From: Isoetes taiwanensis
Taxonomy: Eukaryota > Streptophyta > Lycopodiopsida > Isoetales > Isoetaceae
Reading direction: 5' to 3'
DNA length: 64,000 nt
NCBI GenBank assembly: GCA_021234155.1
Contig: JAJEKV010000080.1
Coordinates: forward strand, 1,038,182-1,102,181
Shown here: piece after piece, positions 10,978 through 23,000 of the stretch
How positions within the stretch are numbered: the first letter of the stretch is position 1
How the letters are laid out: every line of letters begins with the position of its first letter
Program-made: the position numbers and the translations under genes
Notes under the pieces: model-generated
What the model saw: the letters and a program-made list of their open reading frames with translations, nothing else
Databases searched by the model: none
Told to the model about the DNA's origin: nothing

Positions 10978-12017
10978 TCGTCGATTCGCGTAGCGAATCG
11001 GCATTCTTGCTCAAGACGAGCATGCATGCATTGCATGCGTCGCATGCATGCATCGCATGCGTTTTGGGCCGTTCGTCAGGTTGGGCGTTTGCTACTTATT
11101 GCCGAGTTCTTCATCGACGTTTCATCGGCGCTTCCTCTTCTCTCAGCAGTACCTTATTCTCTTGGATTTGTTTCCAGGCAGGGGAGGGGCTTCTTCCTGC
11201 CTGGTTTGGCCAATTTGGCGTTGCTTTCCTGCTGTCCTTTTCGGCCTTTAGCCTTCATCCTGTGACCTTCGTCCTCGATCCTAGTTTGTTAAGGAAGTCC
11301 TTTGGTATTCGGGCGCTTTGTTAGTTTCATGCGAATCGCAGGTAAGAATGTCGTCGATTCGCGTGAAGCGAATCGGCATTCTTGCTCAAGGCAAGCATGC
11401 ATGCATTGATAAATCGTCGCATGCATGCATCGCTATGCTTTTTTGGCCGTTCAAAAGGTTGGGCGTTTGCTACTTATTGCCGAAGTTCTTCATCGACGTT
11501 TCATCTACGCTTCCTCTTCTCTCGCCAGTGCACCTTATTCTCTTGAACCCACCCTTCCCCTTTTTGTTATATTTTTGTACAAGTTCTCGCTTATCATGCT
11601 TTTCCACCCGGTGGGTGATGCTTTTTTCCACCCAATCGGGTGATGCTATTCTTTGGTATGTTTCGCTTGTTGTTGGTGATGTGCGTGATTGCAGGTTGGC
11701 GAGCCATCCGCTTTGACTTCTCCATGCGCCGGTTTTTGGGAGGGCGATTCTATGCCTTTACGCTTGTCTAAGCCCCTTGTCAAGGCTTATCACTAGGGTT
11801 TTTCCTCGAAAACCCGAAAGGGCTGGGTTTTTTAATCCCTGATAAGCTTTCTAAGCAGTACATCAGCCACTCATCTATTAGCATTGTATTTGTTTTTGGG
11901 GTCCAAATGTTATAATTGGATTTTCCCTTTATTTTTCGTGGGTAGTTCGCATGTGTGCGGCTATCCACTGTCCACCATTGTAGAAATCTGCTGAGATGAA
12001 TGAGAAGCCTATCTATG
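10978..12017. mobile_element. About 1-kb insertion absent from the sister repeat copy
   Basis: The sister copy reads CCCACGAATG/AATATATTTTG without a break where copy A holds this segment. Inside are two direct repeats, 10973-11166 and 11346-11546, each opening with a GATTCGC...GCGAATC hairpin and followed by TTGGGCGTTTGCTACTTATTG. Further right (11783-11852) lies a structured block also found at 25.77 kb. There is no long reading frame. It may be a non-autonomous element, or the other copy may carry a deletion; no clear target duplication is visible. Confidence 0.55.
11783..11852 (+). ncRNA. Putative structured RNA motif (also at 25.77 kb)
   Basis: The outer arms GGCTTATCA and TGATAAGC pair. 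Inside, GGGTTTT pairs with AAAACCC, and CCC-GAAA-GGG makes a GNRA-capped hairpin. The related block at 25771-25840 keeps the core GGTTTTTCC(C)TCGAAAACCC and GTTTTTTAA(T/C)CC. There the outer arms are TTATTACTG/CAGTAATAA and the tetraloop is TTCG. Changed but still complementary stems argue for a selected fold in the repeat's transcript. Plant Copia LTRs have similar T-rich/CGAAAACC hairpins, so an LTR origin is possible. Confidence 0.4.
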
Positions 12018-12574
12018 AATATATTTTGTTCAACACAGAGACACAATCTCTAACAGATACACCTTTAAATTTGCGCTTATTAACTATCAATACATGGTTG
12101 TGTAATATCGGTAATAGTTACCATCGCTACAATTTAAAGAAGCTAATCTACTTAGCCACTGAAATAGGATTAGATAATATTTTAAATGCCCAAGATTCTT
12201 GCTTTGTTTGGGTCCATAGATCAATTGGTCTCCGTGGACGATAAAATACATTCTTTCATTCTTTTTCTGGTTCTGTTTTTGTGGGCATAAAGAAAATATA
12301 CAAATATGTCAAGAATAACATCGTACTTTTATCATCGAAGACCACTTTGTGACGCCAATAACATTGCTTTATGGATCCTACTCCCATTACTTTACGTTGC
12401 ACTAGATTTTAAGATATGCTTAGAATAATCTAAAACCTAATTGACATGGAAAAAAAGAATAAAATAGAGTAGAATAGTATCTTTAACATGAATTTGTTTC
12501 ATGAAGTATGTATCTATCTTTGAGCTAATTGATTGTCAACCCCTTCAGTGTTTCTTCAGAAATAGAATGCAAGT

Positions 12575-14175
12575 CAATCCCTGTAGTCTTACATTGCCAT
12601 AACTGTCCTTCGTTCTATAGCGTGTTGGAGCGGAAGATTGTTAGCCACTCAGACCCATATCAAATGATCTCGCTCCATGAGTTGAAATCTGTCAAGGAAC
12701 AATTGGCATGGCGCCAGTTGATCATCCATATAACGGTCTGCTATAGAATAAACTCATTCTGTGTCCATCTAGCTAGATCCGGGAGTTAACATAAGAGGCC
12801 AACAATGCAGGTAACACACTTGGTGCTAGAGAAATCAACCATAGTGATGAACCCAATTTGGATGCAACTAAAGATATCAATATCAAATCCAAGCTTGCAA
12901 GAGACCCGTCAGGAATGGAGAGGCATTAACGTACTGTTTGATGTCAAAAAATAGTGGCCATGATCGGCTTATGAAAAACAACCGAGTGGGATAAAGACTG
13001 ATAAAGCAGCACCAACCTGAGAAATCAATCTCATTTTTAAGAATCTTCCAGATGAACTTGGAAATGAGGACCTTATTATGGGGAGAAAGGTCTAGAATCC
13101 TGAGTTCCCCCTACTGCTTTGAGGCGCACATGCTTCCACCAAGTTCCTTTAATCACTGCACCTTCCACATTGCATCCCCAGTGAAATCACGTATAAAGGA
13201 GGAGATTTTCTGCATTTTTCTCTCTGGAGCCAAAATACAGAAGCCATGTAAATATGTGTAGAGTATATTACTAATTTTGCTGCTATGATTTTATTGGCCA
13301 TCGAGAGCTTACCACCCTTCCACCAATTGTGTGTCGATGTAAACCTATAAAAAATTTCTTCTCAGATAACATTGGTTGAGATGTCGATGCCAAATGGAAT
13401 ACTCGATAACTTTGAGCATCTGCCCCGCGACTGCATTTGTCAAGCATCTGGTTTTGTCATGCACTTTCATCCAAGCACTATTTTTCTCTTATATGTGACT
13501 ACGTCGAAACTCTTAATAACTCATTATGCACATTGATGGCGTATTATTAAATAATGAAAGAATTTTCGGAAGAATTTATCTCTAGATATTCTTAATAGTG
13601 GAACACATGCATTTGTCGAATTAACATCCAATGTGTAGTCAAACTCAACAGGAAGTAATTTAACATAGAAAGGTCTAGAATAAGCATCATAATGATCATG
13701 ATCCACAAAAGGTATGTGGATGGCTTTTTGATTTCATAGTCTGAAAAGAAGCTCTATCTGGATTTTCTTATTAGTGTATTACCCGGTATTGTTTACTAAA
13801 ACTTAAACAATTGTCTAGATACATTCTGTCATTGGTGGTGATGGACCAAAAGACTTTTGTTATCACTCAAGGCATGCATAACAGGCCTAGAGTTGTGGCG
13901 GGCAGTCCCGGTGGCGAATGCCGATCCAGTGCGTGAAAGTGTGCATTGCTAACATGCGAACCATCTCAGCACATCTTTCATGACCTACTTTGACGTGTCA
14001 GGCCCCATATATACTTGAAATACTATAATGCTTTAAGGAGGTTTGAAGAATTAGATTAAAATATTGCTTTCTTTTAAAAATTCATCAAGCTTATAATAAC
14101 ATGAGGATCTAGCATTAGGTAAATGAAGTGCTTGGAAGAAATAACAATGGGAGCTTGAGCCTGAGATGAAGGAGA
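12575..14175. other. Intergenic, no gene assigned
   Basis: No recognisable domain. A minus-strand frame at 13524-13706 has ordinary codon composition (VDHDHYDAYSRPFYVKLLPV) but no recognisable family and no clear splice frame, so it is not annotated as a gene. Confidence 0.4.
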
Positions 14176-15200
14176 AGCTTGAACAGATGCCTGAGATGCA
14201 CGAGGGCCTCGACGAAAGCTAGCAGAGGCTTCCTTATCAGGAAACAAGTGAGCCAATTCTGGACCATTCAAGAGCTTCAGATCTAACTTCTTGTACCAAG
14301 ATTTACTTTTCACCGCTATACAATTCGGTAAAAGTGAGTCCACTAGCATAGAAACACAAATCCTCGGGCCACGTAATAGAGTGTGAGATATGAACTCCAA
14401 GCCCAGTTGCAATTGCTACAAGCAATTGACGAGCCATTATATCTGGAGGAAGATTAGATATTGAGAACTAGCAAGGCATCTTTAATGCATGAACCATGTC
14501 TGGTGTAAAACCAGGCGAGTAATATTGCTACATTATATATTCCCCACCAAGTGGATCAATCCCTCTAGATACCAAGGAGTCCACTGCATCACTATCATCA
14601 AACATAATCAAAACATAGTTAGTTCCAACAAGGGAAATTGAGACGTCACAAAAGATGAGATAACCAAATATAAAACTATAAAAAATCTAAGTAGCCACCA
14701 GTAGAATAGCTAAGGACTGCACAAGAGGACAAGTTCTCAGTACACTTAATATGAACTCGATGTCCACCACAACCACTGGAATACCAGAGGCTTGAACTGC
14801 ATTCTGACAATTAGATTGGTGAAATATTCTATCTGAGGTAATTGCTATTGAAATTGAGTCTGCTAAAATTTCAATGTAATCAAAACTGCTGATATGCCAG
14901 CCTTTTTATGCACTAGATATATCTTTAAATAGACAATCACTAGATCTTTGATATGAAACTTTTGTAACAAAATTTTGATGATATCCAAGCACCACCATTA
15001 GCTTGAGGGTGAGTGACTACATTAGGACTAGAATTTGTACCTGTTTGATGCGTATTTCCATTAACTTCTGCTACCTTACTCCCCTTAAACGCCTTGCAAG
15101 GAGAGAAAATTCCATTCTTCAAGAACCACTGGGGCAGCCGCCACCAAAGGCAAAGTACTTCCCACTGAATTATTTACCTCTTTTTGGATAACTAGGAGGT
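14176..15200 (-). pseudogene. L1 LINE ORF1 (DUF4283-like) remnant
   Basis: Reading the minus strand from about 14665 downward gives, over frameshifts and stops, VLIMFDDSDAVDSLVSRGID, QYYSPGFTPDMV, SNLPPDIMARQLL, IATGLGVHISHSI and DLKLLNGPELAHLFPD. These align in order with the ORF1 of the L1 at 32.7-33.9 kb (IIMFEAESSVRQLVSRGVDI, QYYTPAMST, KDLPPDLMVPDFL, MANGLGVYLAHSI, RLKLLNGSEIQRMFP). So this is a second, older L1 ORF1 copy in the opposite orientation. The segment up to 15.2 kb (minus strand, KNGIFSPCKAFKGSK) may be its upstream part but is not diagnostic. Confidence 0.7.
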
Positions 15201-16306
15201 GATGTATCAACAAGCTGGAAATAGGCTCATGCCATTTTGTCTCTGCATTGGTGGAAGCAGTATCTGTCTCTACAAATAGTGGTCAAAATCAAGCAGGCCT
15301 AATTTGGACACTAACTTGATAATCCTAACAAAATTAATACCATTAGGGATCTCTCGAAACAAGCTTTCTAGCGAACTTAAAGATTGCCGAAAACAGAGCC
15401 CTGATGCACAAGCTATAAGAAAAATGTCAGCAACCCTAATGGTTACGAGGGCCCATCCTCTTCACCCCATTATTGAAACATCATTGCCCCATAACTAACC
15501 ATAAAGGGCTTAAGGTAAGCTATATAGTGTATTTATAGTGCCCATTGTACTATTGGGCCTTACCAAAAAACATACCTTATGACTTGTTACTGTTCCAAAC
15601 ACTCGCTTCATTAGGATAACAGTAATGTTATTTGAAATCCACAGTGCACATGCAGATACTTCACAATTATCCTGGCAATTTCAGTTAAATCGAATAAATC
15701 CAAATACAATATTGTATCCTATGGGTACTAGAATACAACTATTGGACGTAACCCCACATGATTGAAACCGAAGAACATACTCAGTTAATACTCAGTTAAT
15801 TAAAACACAGTCAGTTAGTTAGCTAGTAGTTTTAACATTATATTTCAACATATGAACGAAGAAACTTTATATATGAACGCATGTCTTATGTTATAGCTGA
15901 TATGCATCTACGACTTTTTTCATTTCTTTCCTGGTCGCTTTCTTCTAAGCACACTCATTTTTCTCGTTGGTAATTTACTAAATCTTGGAACATAATATTT
16001 TTCTTTTCGTGACTAAGTCTAGACAACAGGAACTATTAGTTATCTACTTACTTTTACCCAAACTTTTGCTCGCCTTTTTACCTTCCCAATTATTGTAGAC
16101 AAGCTGTTTCAACTAGCCGTATGTGCTATCTGGACAAGCACTTCAAGTTTTGATGGTGTAAGTGATAATGTACTAACAATTATTGTAGACAACTTATTTG
16201 AACAAGCCGCATGTGCTTTTATGGTCAAAAACTTCCACTACCAATTTAAATGACAGGCCCAACAATTAGGGCAAGAAGAATAGAAAGGGAAAGAAACAAG
16301 GTATCA
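15201..16306. other. Intergenic, nothing assigned
   Basis: AT-rich, no supported exon. AATTATTGTAGACAA occurs twice (about 16088 and 16177), a small local duplication. Confidence 0.55.
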
Positions 16307-16958
16307 AGGCACTATAGATTAGAAACAAGGTGCCATGGCATGGATTGGCATGATCAAAAGTGTGGCATTGACAGGCTGTTTGATCCCACGAATGAATATA
16401 TTTTGTTCAACACAGAGACACAATCTCTAACAGATATACCTCTAAATTTGCTCTTTTCAACCATTAATACATGGTTGTGTAATATCGGTAATGGTTACTT
16501 CCGCTACAATTTGGAGAAGCTAATCTACTTAGCCATTTTAATAGGATTAGATAATATTTTAAAATGCCCAAGATTCCTCGCTTTGTTTGGGTCCATTGGT
16601 CAATTGGTCTCCGTGGCCGATAAAAATACATTCTTTCATTCTTTTTCTTGTTCTATTTTTGTGGGCATAAAGAAAATATACAAATATGTCAAGAATAACA
16701 TAGTACTTTTATCATCGAAGACCACCATGTGACGCCAACAACATTGCTTTAAAGGTGCTGCTCCCATTACTTTACATTGCACTAGATCTTCAGATATGCT
16801 TAGAATAGTCTAAAGCCTAATTGACATCCAAAAAAGAATAAAATAGAGTAGAATATATAGTATCTTTAACATGAATTTGTTTCATGAAGTATGTATCTAT
16901 TTTTGCGCTAATTGATGGTCAACCCCTTTAGTGTTTCTTGTGAAATAGAATGCAAGTC
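16307..16958 (+). repeat. Dispersed repeat, copy B (uninterrupted)
   Basis: This is the continuous counterpart of copy A at 10.87-12.57 kb. It runs from GGCACTATAG through CCCACGAATGAATATATTTTG without the 1-kb segment, then through the ATTGGTCTCCGTGG block (about 16600) to GAATGCAAGTCAA. The open frame across it (16250-16732) is not protein-like. The two copies lie 5.4 kb apart in direct orientation. Confidence 0.85.
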
Positions 16959-18060
16959 AAAAGTTAAAAGCTCTATAAGTTTAAGCTTACAAAGGAGATC
17001 TATTCATAGACACGGAGAAAAAGTGGACGAATTTTAGGAAGTGCAGTTTGATACTTGTAGGCAAAGAATAAGCAACACTAGCCTAGATGGATTACGACTT
17101 CGTGATCTTTTAATATTGCCACAAAGATATAACATTTGACATGGACATGTTATCTCATGTTCTTTTCGCTTGTAGTAGTAAAATCTCAGACATGGCCACC
17201 ACCACTTCCAATATTATTTATCTTCTTTCTCTTTCTTCAAGATTTTGGTCAACAAAGTATTGCGTTGGAAAAATATTTAGCTATCATCCATAATAGTGAA
17301 AGGAGCATGGTTCTAGATAATGCACATAGATCTAGAATTTTCAATTCATATAAAATGTTGGAATATGTTGTCATGGTTGTCGTTATTAGTGCATTTTCCT
17401 GTACTGGATGCCCCATGTACTTCCAATTAGGGAACTCACCAAAGAAGGGGTAAACAAAGTTTAAGCTTGGCCAGACTAATTTATATTTCCGCCTTCAATG
17501 GCATGTAGTGTCTTCGAGTAGCCCAAGTTTCTTTGTCAAAAGTGGACATTGAAAAGAGAGATGAGAATCATAGAATACTGGCCTTAAAGCTGGAGTGAAT
17601 CTTTGGTTTTCCTCAACGGTAAATAAGACAGTAAATGCATCAACGTGGTGCTGTAGCATTGGACATAAGTTCACAAGCTTAGATATGACAGATCTATCTA
17701 ATGGACAAGACTTGTTGCATTACATTTAGACAAACTCATGGATGAGTTTGACTAAAACAGAACAGATATTTAAACAACTGGGGAATAAAGTCGAGCGAAA
17801 GGCTGAGGAGCAAAGCAATACCGTAGTTGCAGTAGTTGCAGTTAGAGGCGAGTGTCAACCATGGGAAACAAAGGCGCATGGAGGTGTCAGAGGTGGGGAT
17901 GAGGGGCGAGGATTAGCGAATCGGGTCATAATGGTGTCCAATTGCAAGGGGGTAAAGAAAGGGGATCCATCTAAAAATTCCCTAACCATTGGATGTGAGA
18001 AAAAAATCCGACAAATCTAGACGAGGGGAGATCTTACAGCATAACCATTAATTAACAATT
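16959..18060. other. Intergenic, no gene assigned
   Basis: No domain-bearing frame. The plus frame at 17742-18020 is short and charged, and not recognised. Confidence 0.5.
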
Positions 18061-18899
18061 GGTCACGTGTTGGCCTGATCTTTAGTTTATATAATAGAAT
18101 TTGGACCACATGGTCATAAGGGTCCAAATCATTGTGGACCCGAAGGCCACGTGGCGCGTTCGCAGCGGTTTACAAGTAACCCGCAAGACACGTCGGAACC
18201 CTAAACGGAGGTATTATGATCCAGTATGTCATTAGCCTCCTTAACTGCGCCGTTACGGGTCCTTCGAAAATAGTCCCCTTAACTGCCACTGAAAATCAAC
18301 CCGTCGTTTACTCCCAAGCGTGAGCCTGACGGTACGATGGCTTCCACCTTGTCCTCGCCGTCCAAGCCACGTGTCCCTCTCTGCACCCACGGCATATCCT
18401 AACCGTTCCTTCACCGCGGGAATCGCAAGTGCATCCCCTCAGCGGTTCAGATGTTCGGGTTTTCTGGTCGGAGAAAATCACGCCTTTCCTCCCACGCTTT
18501 AAGTCGTGAAAGAAGAGCTTTGTCCTAGCGCTGGCTATGGCGGATACCGTGCCTACCTTTTAGCAAGCTGATCGCCCCAGCTTGTTTTTCTCTGTTCCGA
18601 AGCTTTACCTTGTCGATCCTTGCTTTCCGATCTTCCTGCCAATGCTTATTTGATCCAGTATGAACCCAACACTGTTTCGAACTTTAGCTCCAAAACTCTC
18701 AGCTGGATCGCCCAAATCGTCTTCCGTAGTACCTGGATAAGTAGGATTAATCACTCTGTTCAGCATGTGGAAGCCGCAATCTGTCGGCATTTGTTATGCT
18801 CGATCGATTATTTTTGTGGTGCATTTTCAGCTCAGATTGAATGGTTAAGCATGGATTTGAAGGGATATTTGCCTTGACCGGAGCTGGAATTAGCTTGTA
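18061..18899 (+). promoter_or_regulatory. Upstream/5'UTR region of the SPEAR gene with three G-boxes
   Basis: CACGTG G-boxes occur at 18064-18069, 18148-18153 and 18368-18373, and a TATA-like TTTATATAATAG at 18085-18096. Base composition rises in GC relative to the flanks, as expected for a promoter and leader. The transcription start is not determinable from sequence; the ATG at 18900 is over 800 bases from the TATA-like site, so a long leader or a leader intron is possible. bZIP/bHLH binding to G-boxes is general knowledge, not shown here. Confidence 0.4.
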
Positions 18900-20962
18900 A
18901 TGGCGGCATTATTGTCTCGCAGCACGGATTTGGGCTCGTCAGCTGAAGCAGTAAATAACGGAAGCGCTTCTGAAGGTGAGGATAAGCAGAATACAAAGAG
19001 TCGGAATAGATCGAGAAAAGGCAAGAACGGGCAAAAAAAACAACCTCAGCGAGGGCTAGGAGTTGCCCAGCTTGAGAAGCTCAGACTTCAGGAACAAAAG
19101 AGGCAGCAGCAAGAGGCCATTTGTCTGGCATCCCTTCACGGTATTCATGGACTCCCTTCTGTTTCTAAAATGTCATTTCTCGATCAAGTTGTAAGCTACC
19201 AACCTCAGCTTCCTGTTAGAACCGGAAATGGCTTGCATGTTTCAATCGACCAGAGAAGTGGTCCGGTATACAATGTGGTACCTCGTTGTTTTGGTAGAGG
19301 CAGTCCCGATTTCCATCACCATTTTGGGTTTAATGATCTAAATACCGCTCATTCTGGCTCGGGATTTTCTTCATCAATACGTCTAAGAGAGTCTCATTGC
19401 CCGTCTGATGGGCTTGTTTTTCAAAAACAGACGAATATGAATGCTGATAGTTTTCCTGCAAATAGTGTCAGTTCATCTAGAGCTTCATCGTCCGGGCCTA
19501 CTTCCCCTGTTGACGATTCAAGGAGCGGGTTTCCTTTGCACGAAAAAGAAGATTTCGCACATATGAATTCAGGCAGGAAACCTCCTTCATCTCTACCATT
19601 TGAAAAATTGGTCGGATCAGCAGATGGAAAAAATGGGCAGAAGCAGTATGGTTTTCCTCCTGTAATGCTTGCTTTTAAGGATGCCGACATGCATGGGCTG
19701 AAATTTCGCATATTGCCCAAGGATTCAGGAGAACTAGACTCTTCCAGACCTCCCGATTTTCTTAATATCCAGAGGGATAATAAGGAACTGCCCACGGTAT
19801 GAACTTTGTAAACAACTCTTGCACTTCTTACAAATTTTTATGGCTTCTTAACTATAGTATGAACTGTAAGTATAACTGGAACTGAAAATGTATGTTCGTT
19901 CGTTGTGTTTTAGAAGGTGGTCATTCCCTCATTTGGCAATAGGCCAAAGGAGCTCTCTTCTTTCCAAAGCTATACTAGCAATCAGGCATGGGCCTCAGAA
20001 GAAAATGTAAGTGTGCTTCTACTGACTTTTGATAGGGTTTTGTGATACAACTAAACTCTAGTTTAATGACAGACTTTTGAGAAAAAGCGACCGCGATTCG
20101 CTTTAGAAAATTCTTCCAACGGGCCAATTCAGACAAAGTTTATGAAACCAAATGATTGTGGATCTGATGATACAGGTGCAACTGGGATTCTTGGGTAAGC
20201 TATATCATGAATCTTGTTTATTTCTATGTGCACGTTTTCGCATTTCCTTCTTTTATCTCTTTGCTTTTCCTTCTTTATCTCTTTGCTTTTCAACATTTTA
20301 CAAAATGGCAAGGTTGTTACAGGAGTCCTATAAAGAATGCAAGTTCAGCCTTGCCTATGTTCTGGAAATCAGGAAGTGAAATCACATTGGTGAAGGATGC
20401 AGCTAAATCAGACAAGGGTTCGGTCAATGTATTACCCTTTATGAAGGAACAATTTGGCCGTGCAAAGTTCTTGCTTCCGAGATCATATTCCAAAATTAAT
20501 GCAGCAGCTTCAACTTGTGAAGTCTTATCAGAAGCAGAGATTGAGAGCAGACCAATGAGTGACTTCTTAAGCCTAGGACTTTCTAACTCTAACTTGACAT
20601 CAGTCCAAGGAATGGATCAAAGTAGCAACAAAGGTCATGACGCACTCGACTCAGTAATTACTGTTGAAGTTGATAACAATCTGAATCATGTAGGCAAGGT
20701 ACATGTGTTAACACATTCTGCTGTAATTTCTGAACATGTAATCTCTAGATTTTAACCATTACCCATTGTTCAGGAGCCAGAGAAGAATGGTTCATCTTGT
20801 TTGAGTAGCAGTCGATATCCTCAACATTTATCTTCAGTCAGTCATGGTCCCTGTATGGTATCTGGTGGTACATCTCCAAAGGTCAAGGCCTATAATGTAG
20901 GCAAATTGGAGCTGCATTTTGACGAAGGCCCTTTGGATTTAAGCTTGAAACTGGCTCTGTGA
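18900..20962 (+). CDS. SPOROCYTELESS-like EAR-containing (SPEAR/TIE) transcriptional repressor
   Basis: Five exons with canonical sites: 18900-19796, 19914-20006, 20073-20194, 20323-20698 and 20774-20962. All phases join, giving 558 residues. A basic stretch (33-49, SRNRSRKGKNGQKKQ) precedes the family's SPL motif RGLGVAQLEKLRLQEQ at 51-66. A second basic cluster is EKKRPRF (333-339). LSLGL at 453-457 is EAR-like, and the extreme C-terminus LDLSLKLAL (550-558) is a classic EAR repression motif. Members of this family bridge TCP and other transcription factors to TOPLESS corepressors through the EAR motif, acting in leaf and sporangium/ovule development. The protein is longer than TIE1-type angiosperm members; the long middle is low-complexity Ser/Asn-rich. 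Splice sites, both terminal motifs and the absence of stops indicate a functional gene. Confidence 0.88.
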
Positions 20963-21950
20963 TTCCGTTGCTGATGTTTGACATGAAAGACCTTGGAAGT
21001 GGCAAGATTTTCCCCAAAACAAGATGCATTATTGCTCGTCACTATTCCCAGTGGAATTGAGGCCTTTTTTTTTCAATTCAATTATGTGTTTGCTTATGAA
21101 TGTTTATGGGCTATATGCAGAAGCACGGCTACAGTTCAGTACTGTTTTAATTTCTTTGATATGGCATATGACTTCAGGCTCTGAGATGTTTGGTTGTAAA
21201 TCCTTAAATCATGGCCTTGCAAATTATCAGGATTTAACCGTTTGCAGCCATTGGATCGAAGATGGGTTATAACCTGGAACTTCGGGTATGATAATCTTCC
21301 AAGAGATTATCACGAAAATCTTCTGAATATTTGAATATTCTAATCCATCTGTTATGAGCGTGCCACGTGGTGCCTCCATCATTTTTGCCCATCCATCATT
21401 TTTCCTCTGTTTGCTCCGTTCTTGTTGCCAGATACGTTTTTTCCTGTCGCAGCAAAGCAGCAGCCACATATATCGAGTTTTCCTTCCAGGCATCCAAAAC
21501 TCCAAGCTTTATTTTATGCCTTTTTCTTGCACAGTGTTGATCCATGGTTTTGCAGCCGGCTCCAACTTATACCTTTGCACTTGGACGGCTGTGGGTTTCT
21601 CGAATCCAGGTTGCTGCCATGGCTGCTATGTCCCTCGTCGCCCTCTTATTCTTGTAGGAGGAGCGCTGAATGTAGGCAATGGAACTTCATCAACAACTTG
21701 ACCAACCTTATCAATCTGCAGTGGTTTTGATAATTTGCTCCACCCAGATGTTGGGGTCATGCAAAATAACCCTCTCGATGACATGCCGCCTCAGGGAGTT
21801 ACTTTGCATAATTCCCTCAAGAAGATTAACGGCATAAGTTCCTGTTATGAAAATAAAAACAAAATAAACCTGTCAAATTTATAATGGAAAATAGCACCAG
21901 CCCCTTAAAATGCCCTTGTGGATTCAATCTTGTAATAAACAGCAATGGAT
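20963..21950. other. 3' flank of SPEAR gene and intergenic
   Basis: Probably holds the 3'UTR of the SPEAR gene at its left. Plus-strand frames at 21354-21730 overlap in two registers with no domain; I see no second gene. Confidence 0.5.
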
Positions 21951-21961
21951 GTAATAAACAG

Positions 21962-22290
21962 GATGAGGAGGATAACCTCCTCTCAAGATGATTATGTCAG
22001 GTAACCCTCGAGGCCGGAGAGGGTTATCTACCATAATCATCGAGAGAGGAGGGTTGGCCTCCCTTAAAGATCTGGTGGAGGCGATTATCACCATGGATTT
22101 GATAATCTCCTCAATCTCAGCCGTGGACTTGATAATCACTCAGGGGTGATGGATTATCAGAAATAACCTCCCTTGCCAAGATGCTGATTTAACGGTGGAG
22201 ATTGCTACGATCAGATAATCGCACGACACCAGATGTTTAAGAGGAGGTTAACAGGGAAGGGTTGGCCTCCCTTGAACCCATGTCCGAGCA
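21962..22290. repeat. Nested hairpin/fold-back cluster
   Basis: GAGGATAACCTCCTCTC..GATGATTATG near 21967 is mirrored by CATAATCATCGAGAGAGGAGG near 22033, enclosing an inner hairpin (GTAACCCTC/GAGGGTTATC). Similar GATTATC/GATAATC arms recur to about 22225, and the AGGGTTGGCCTCCCTT block occurs twice (about 22050 and 22258). This is a compound fold-back element without coding capacity; smaller related GAATATTC/GAGGTTAT motifs continue at 22.73-22.82 kb. Confidence 0.7.
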
Positions 22291-23000
22291 GGTTCTGTTA
22301 GGTGTCAGCAGCAATGGCCATAAATGGGTTAGCTATGGCAGAAACAACCTTTTTGAAATGGGTTAGCTATGCCAGAAACAAGCAAAAGCAACAAGCAAAA
22401 ATAAGAAGAAATCGTGAACATAAACGGGGATTTTTTTGGGCTTAAGCAATGATCAGAAACATGATTTTTGCTGGGCTGGGAGAGTGGCCTTGTAAAGGGA
22501 TGGCTTTAACCCAGGATACAGGTTCTCTAGCCAGAGTTTATAGCAGGATACACAGAGAAAATTTTAGTTGGGCCTGTAAGCTTTGATATTAGAAGCTTAC
22601 CACTGCCAAGAAGATGTCACCGAGCTGAAAGAGCTGCTTCCAAAAAGAAAAAGATCGCCAGAAGAGCGGAAGATCACCATGTCGATGTAGGGCGGCAGAG
22701 CTATATGGAATGCGAACAGTTAGAATATTCTTTGAAAAGGAATATTCGGGAGGTTATTTTTAGTAATAACTAATATACCTTTGAAAAGAATATTCGAGAG
22801 GTTATGCGATATAACCACTCTCTAATCCAACGACCAATAGCAGTTAGATCCTTAGAACCTGCGAGGACAGGGGTTTAAGGAAACTTCTAGGGAGTCTTTA
22901 TGAAATGAGTTCGACCTAATTAAACAGATATGAAGCCATAGTTAGAAGACCACGAGAACGACCTAATTAACAAGCTTGCAAGTGGGGCCTTGGCGCCCAA

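Larger units (their letters stand above)
10869..12574 (+). repeat. Dispersed repeat, copy A (with extra DNA inside)
   Basis: 10869-10977 and 12018-12574 match 16307-16958 almost base for base, including GCACTATAGATTAGAAACAA at the left, ATATTTTGTTCAACACAGAG in the middle and the ATTGGTCTCCGTGGACGATA block at about 12218-12240. Copy A has about 1040 extra bases at 10978-12017. The repeat has no coding capacity. Beyond the GTGGACGATA block both copies continue together for more than 300 bases, so this is a duplicated genomic segment or a longer repeat that contains the SINE-like end. Confidence 0.85.

Noticed and set aside
10973-11546. Pair of 200-bp direct repeats as LTRs of a small retrotransposon
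   Set aside because: They are only 373 bases apart, lack TG...CA ends, a primer-binding site and polypurine tract, and the sister repeat comparison places the boundaries elsewhere.
11783-11852. Hammerhead ribozyme
   Set aside because: CGAAA and TGATAAG occur but the CTGATGA core and NUH cleavage site are not arranged as in a hammerhead.
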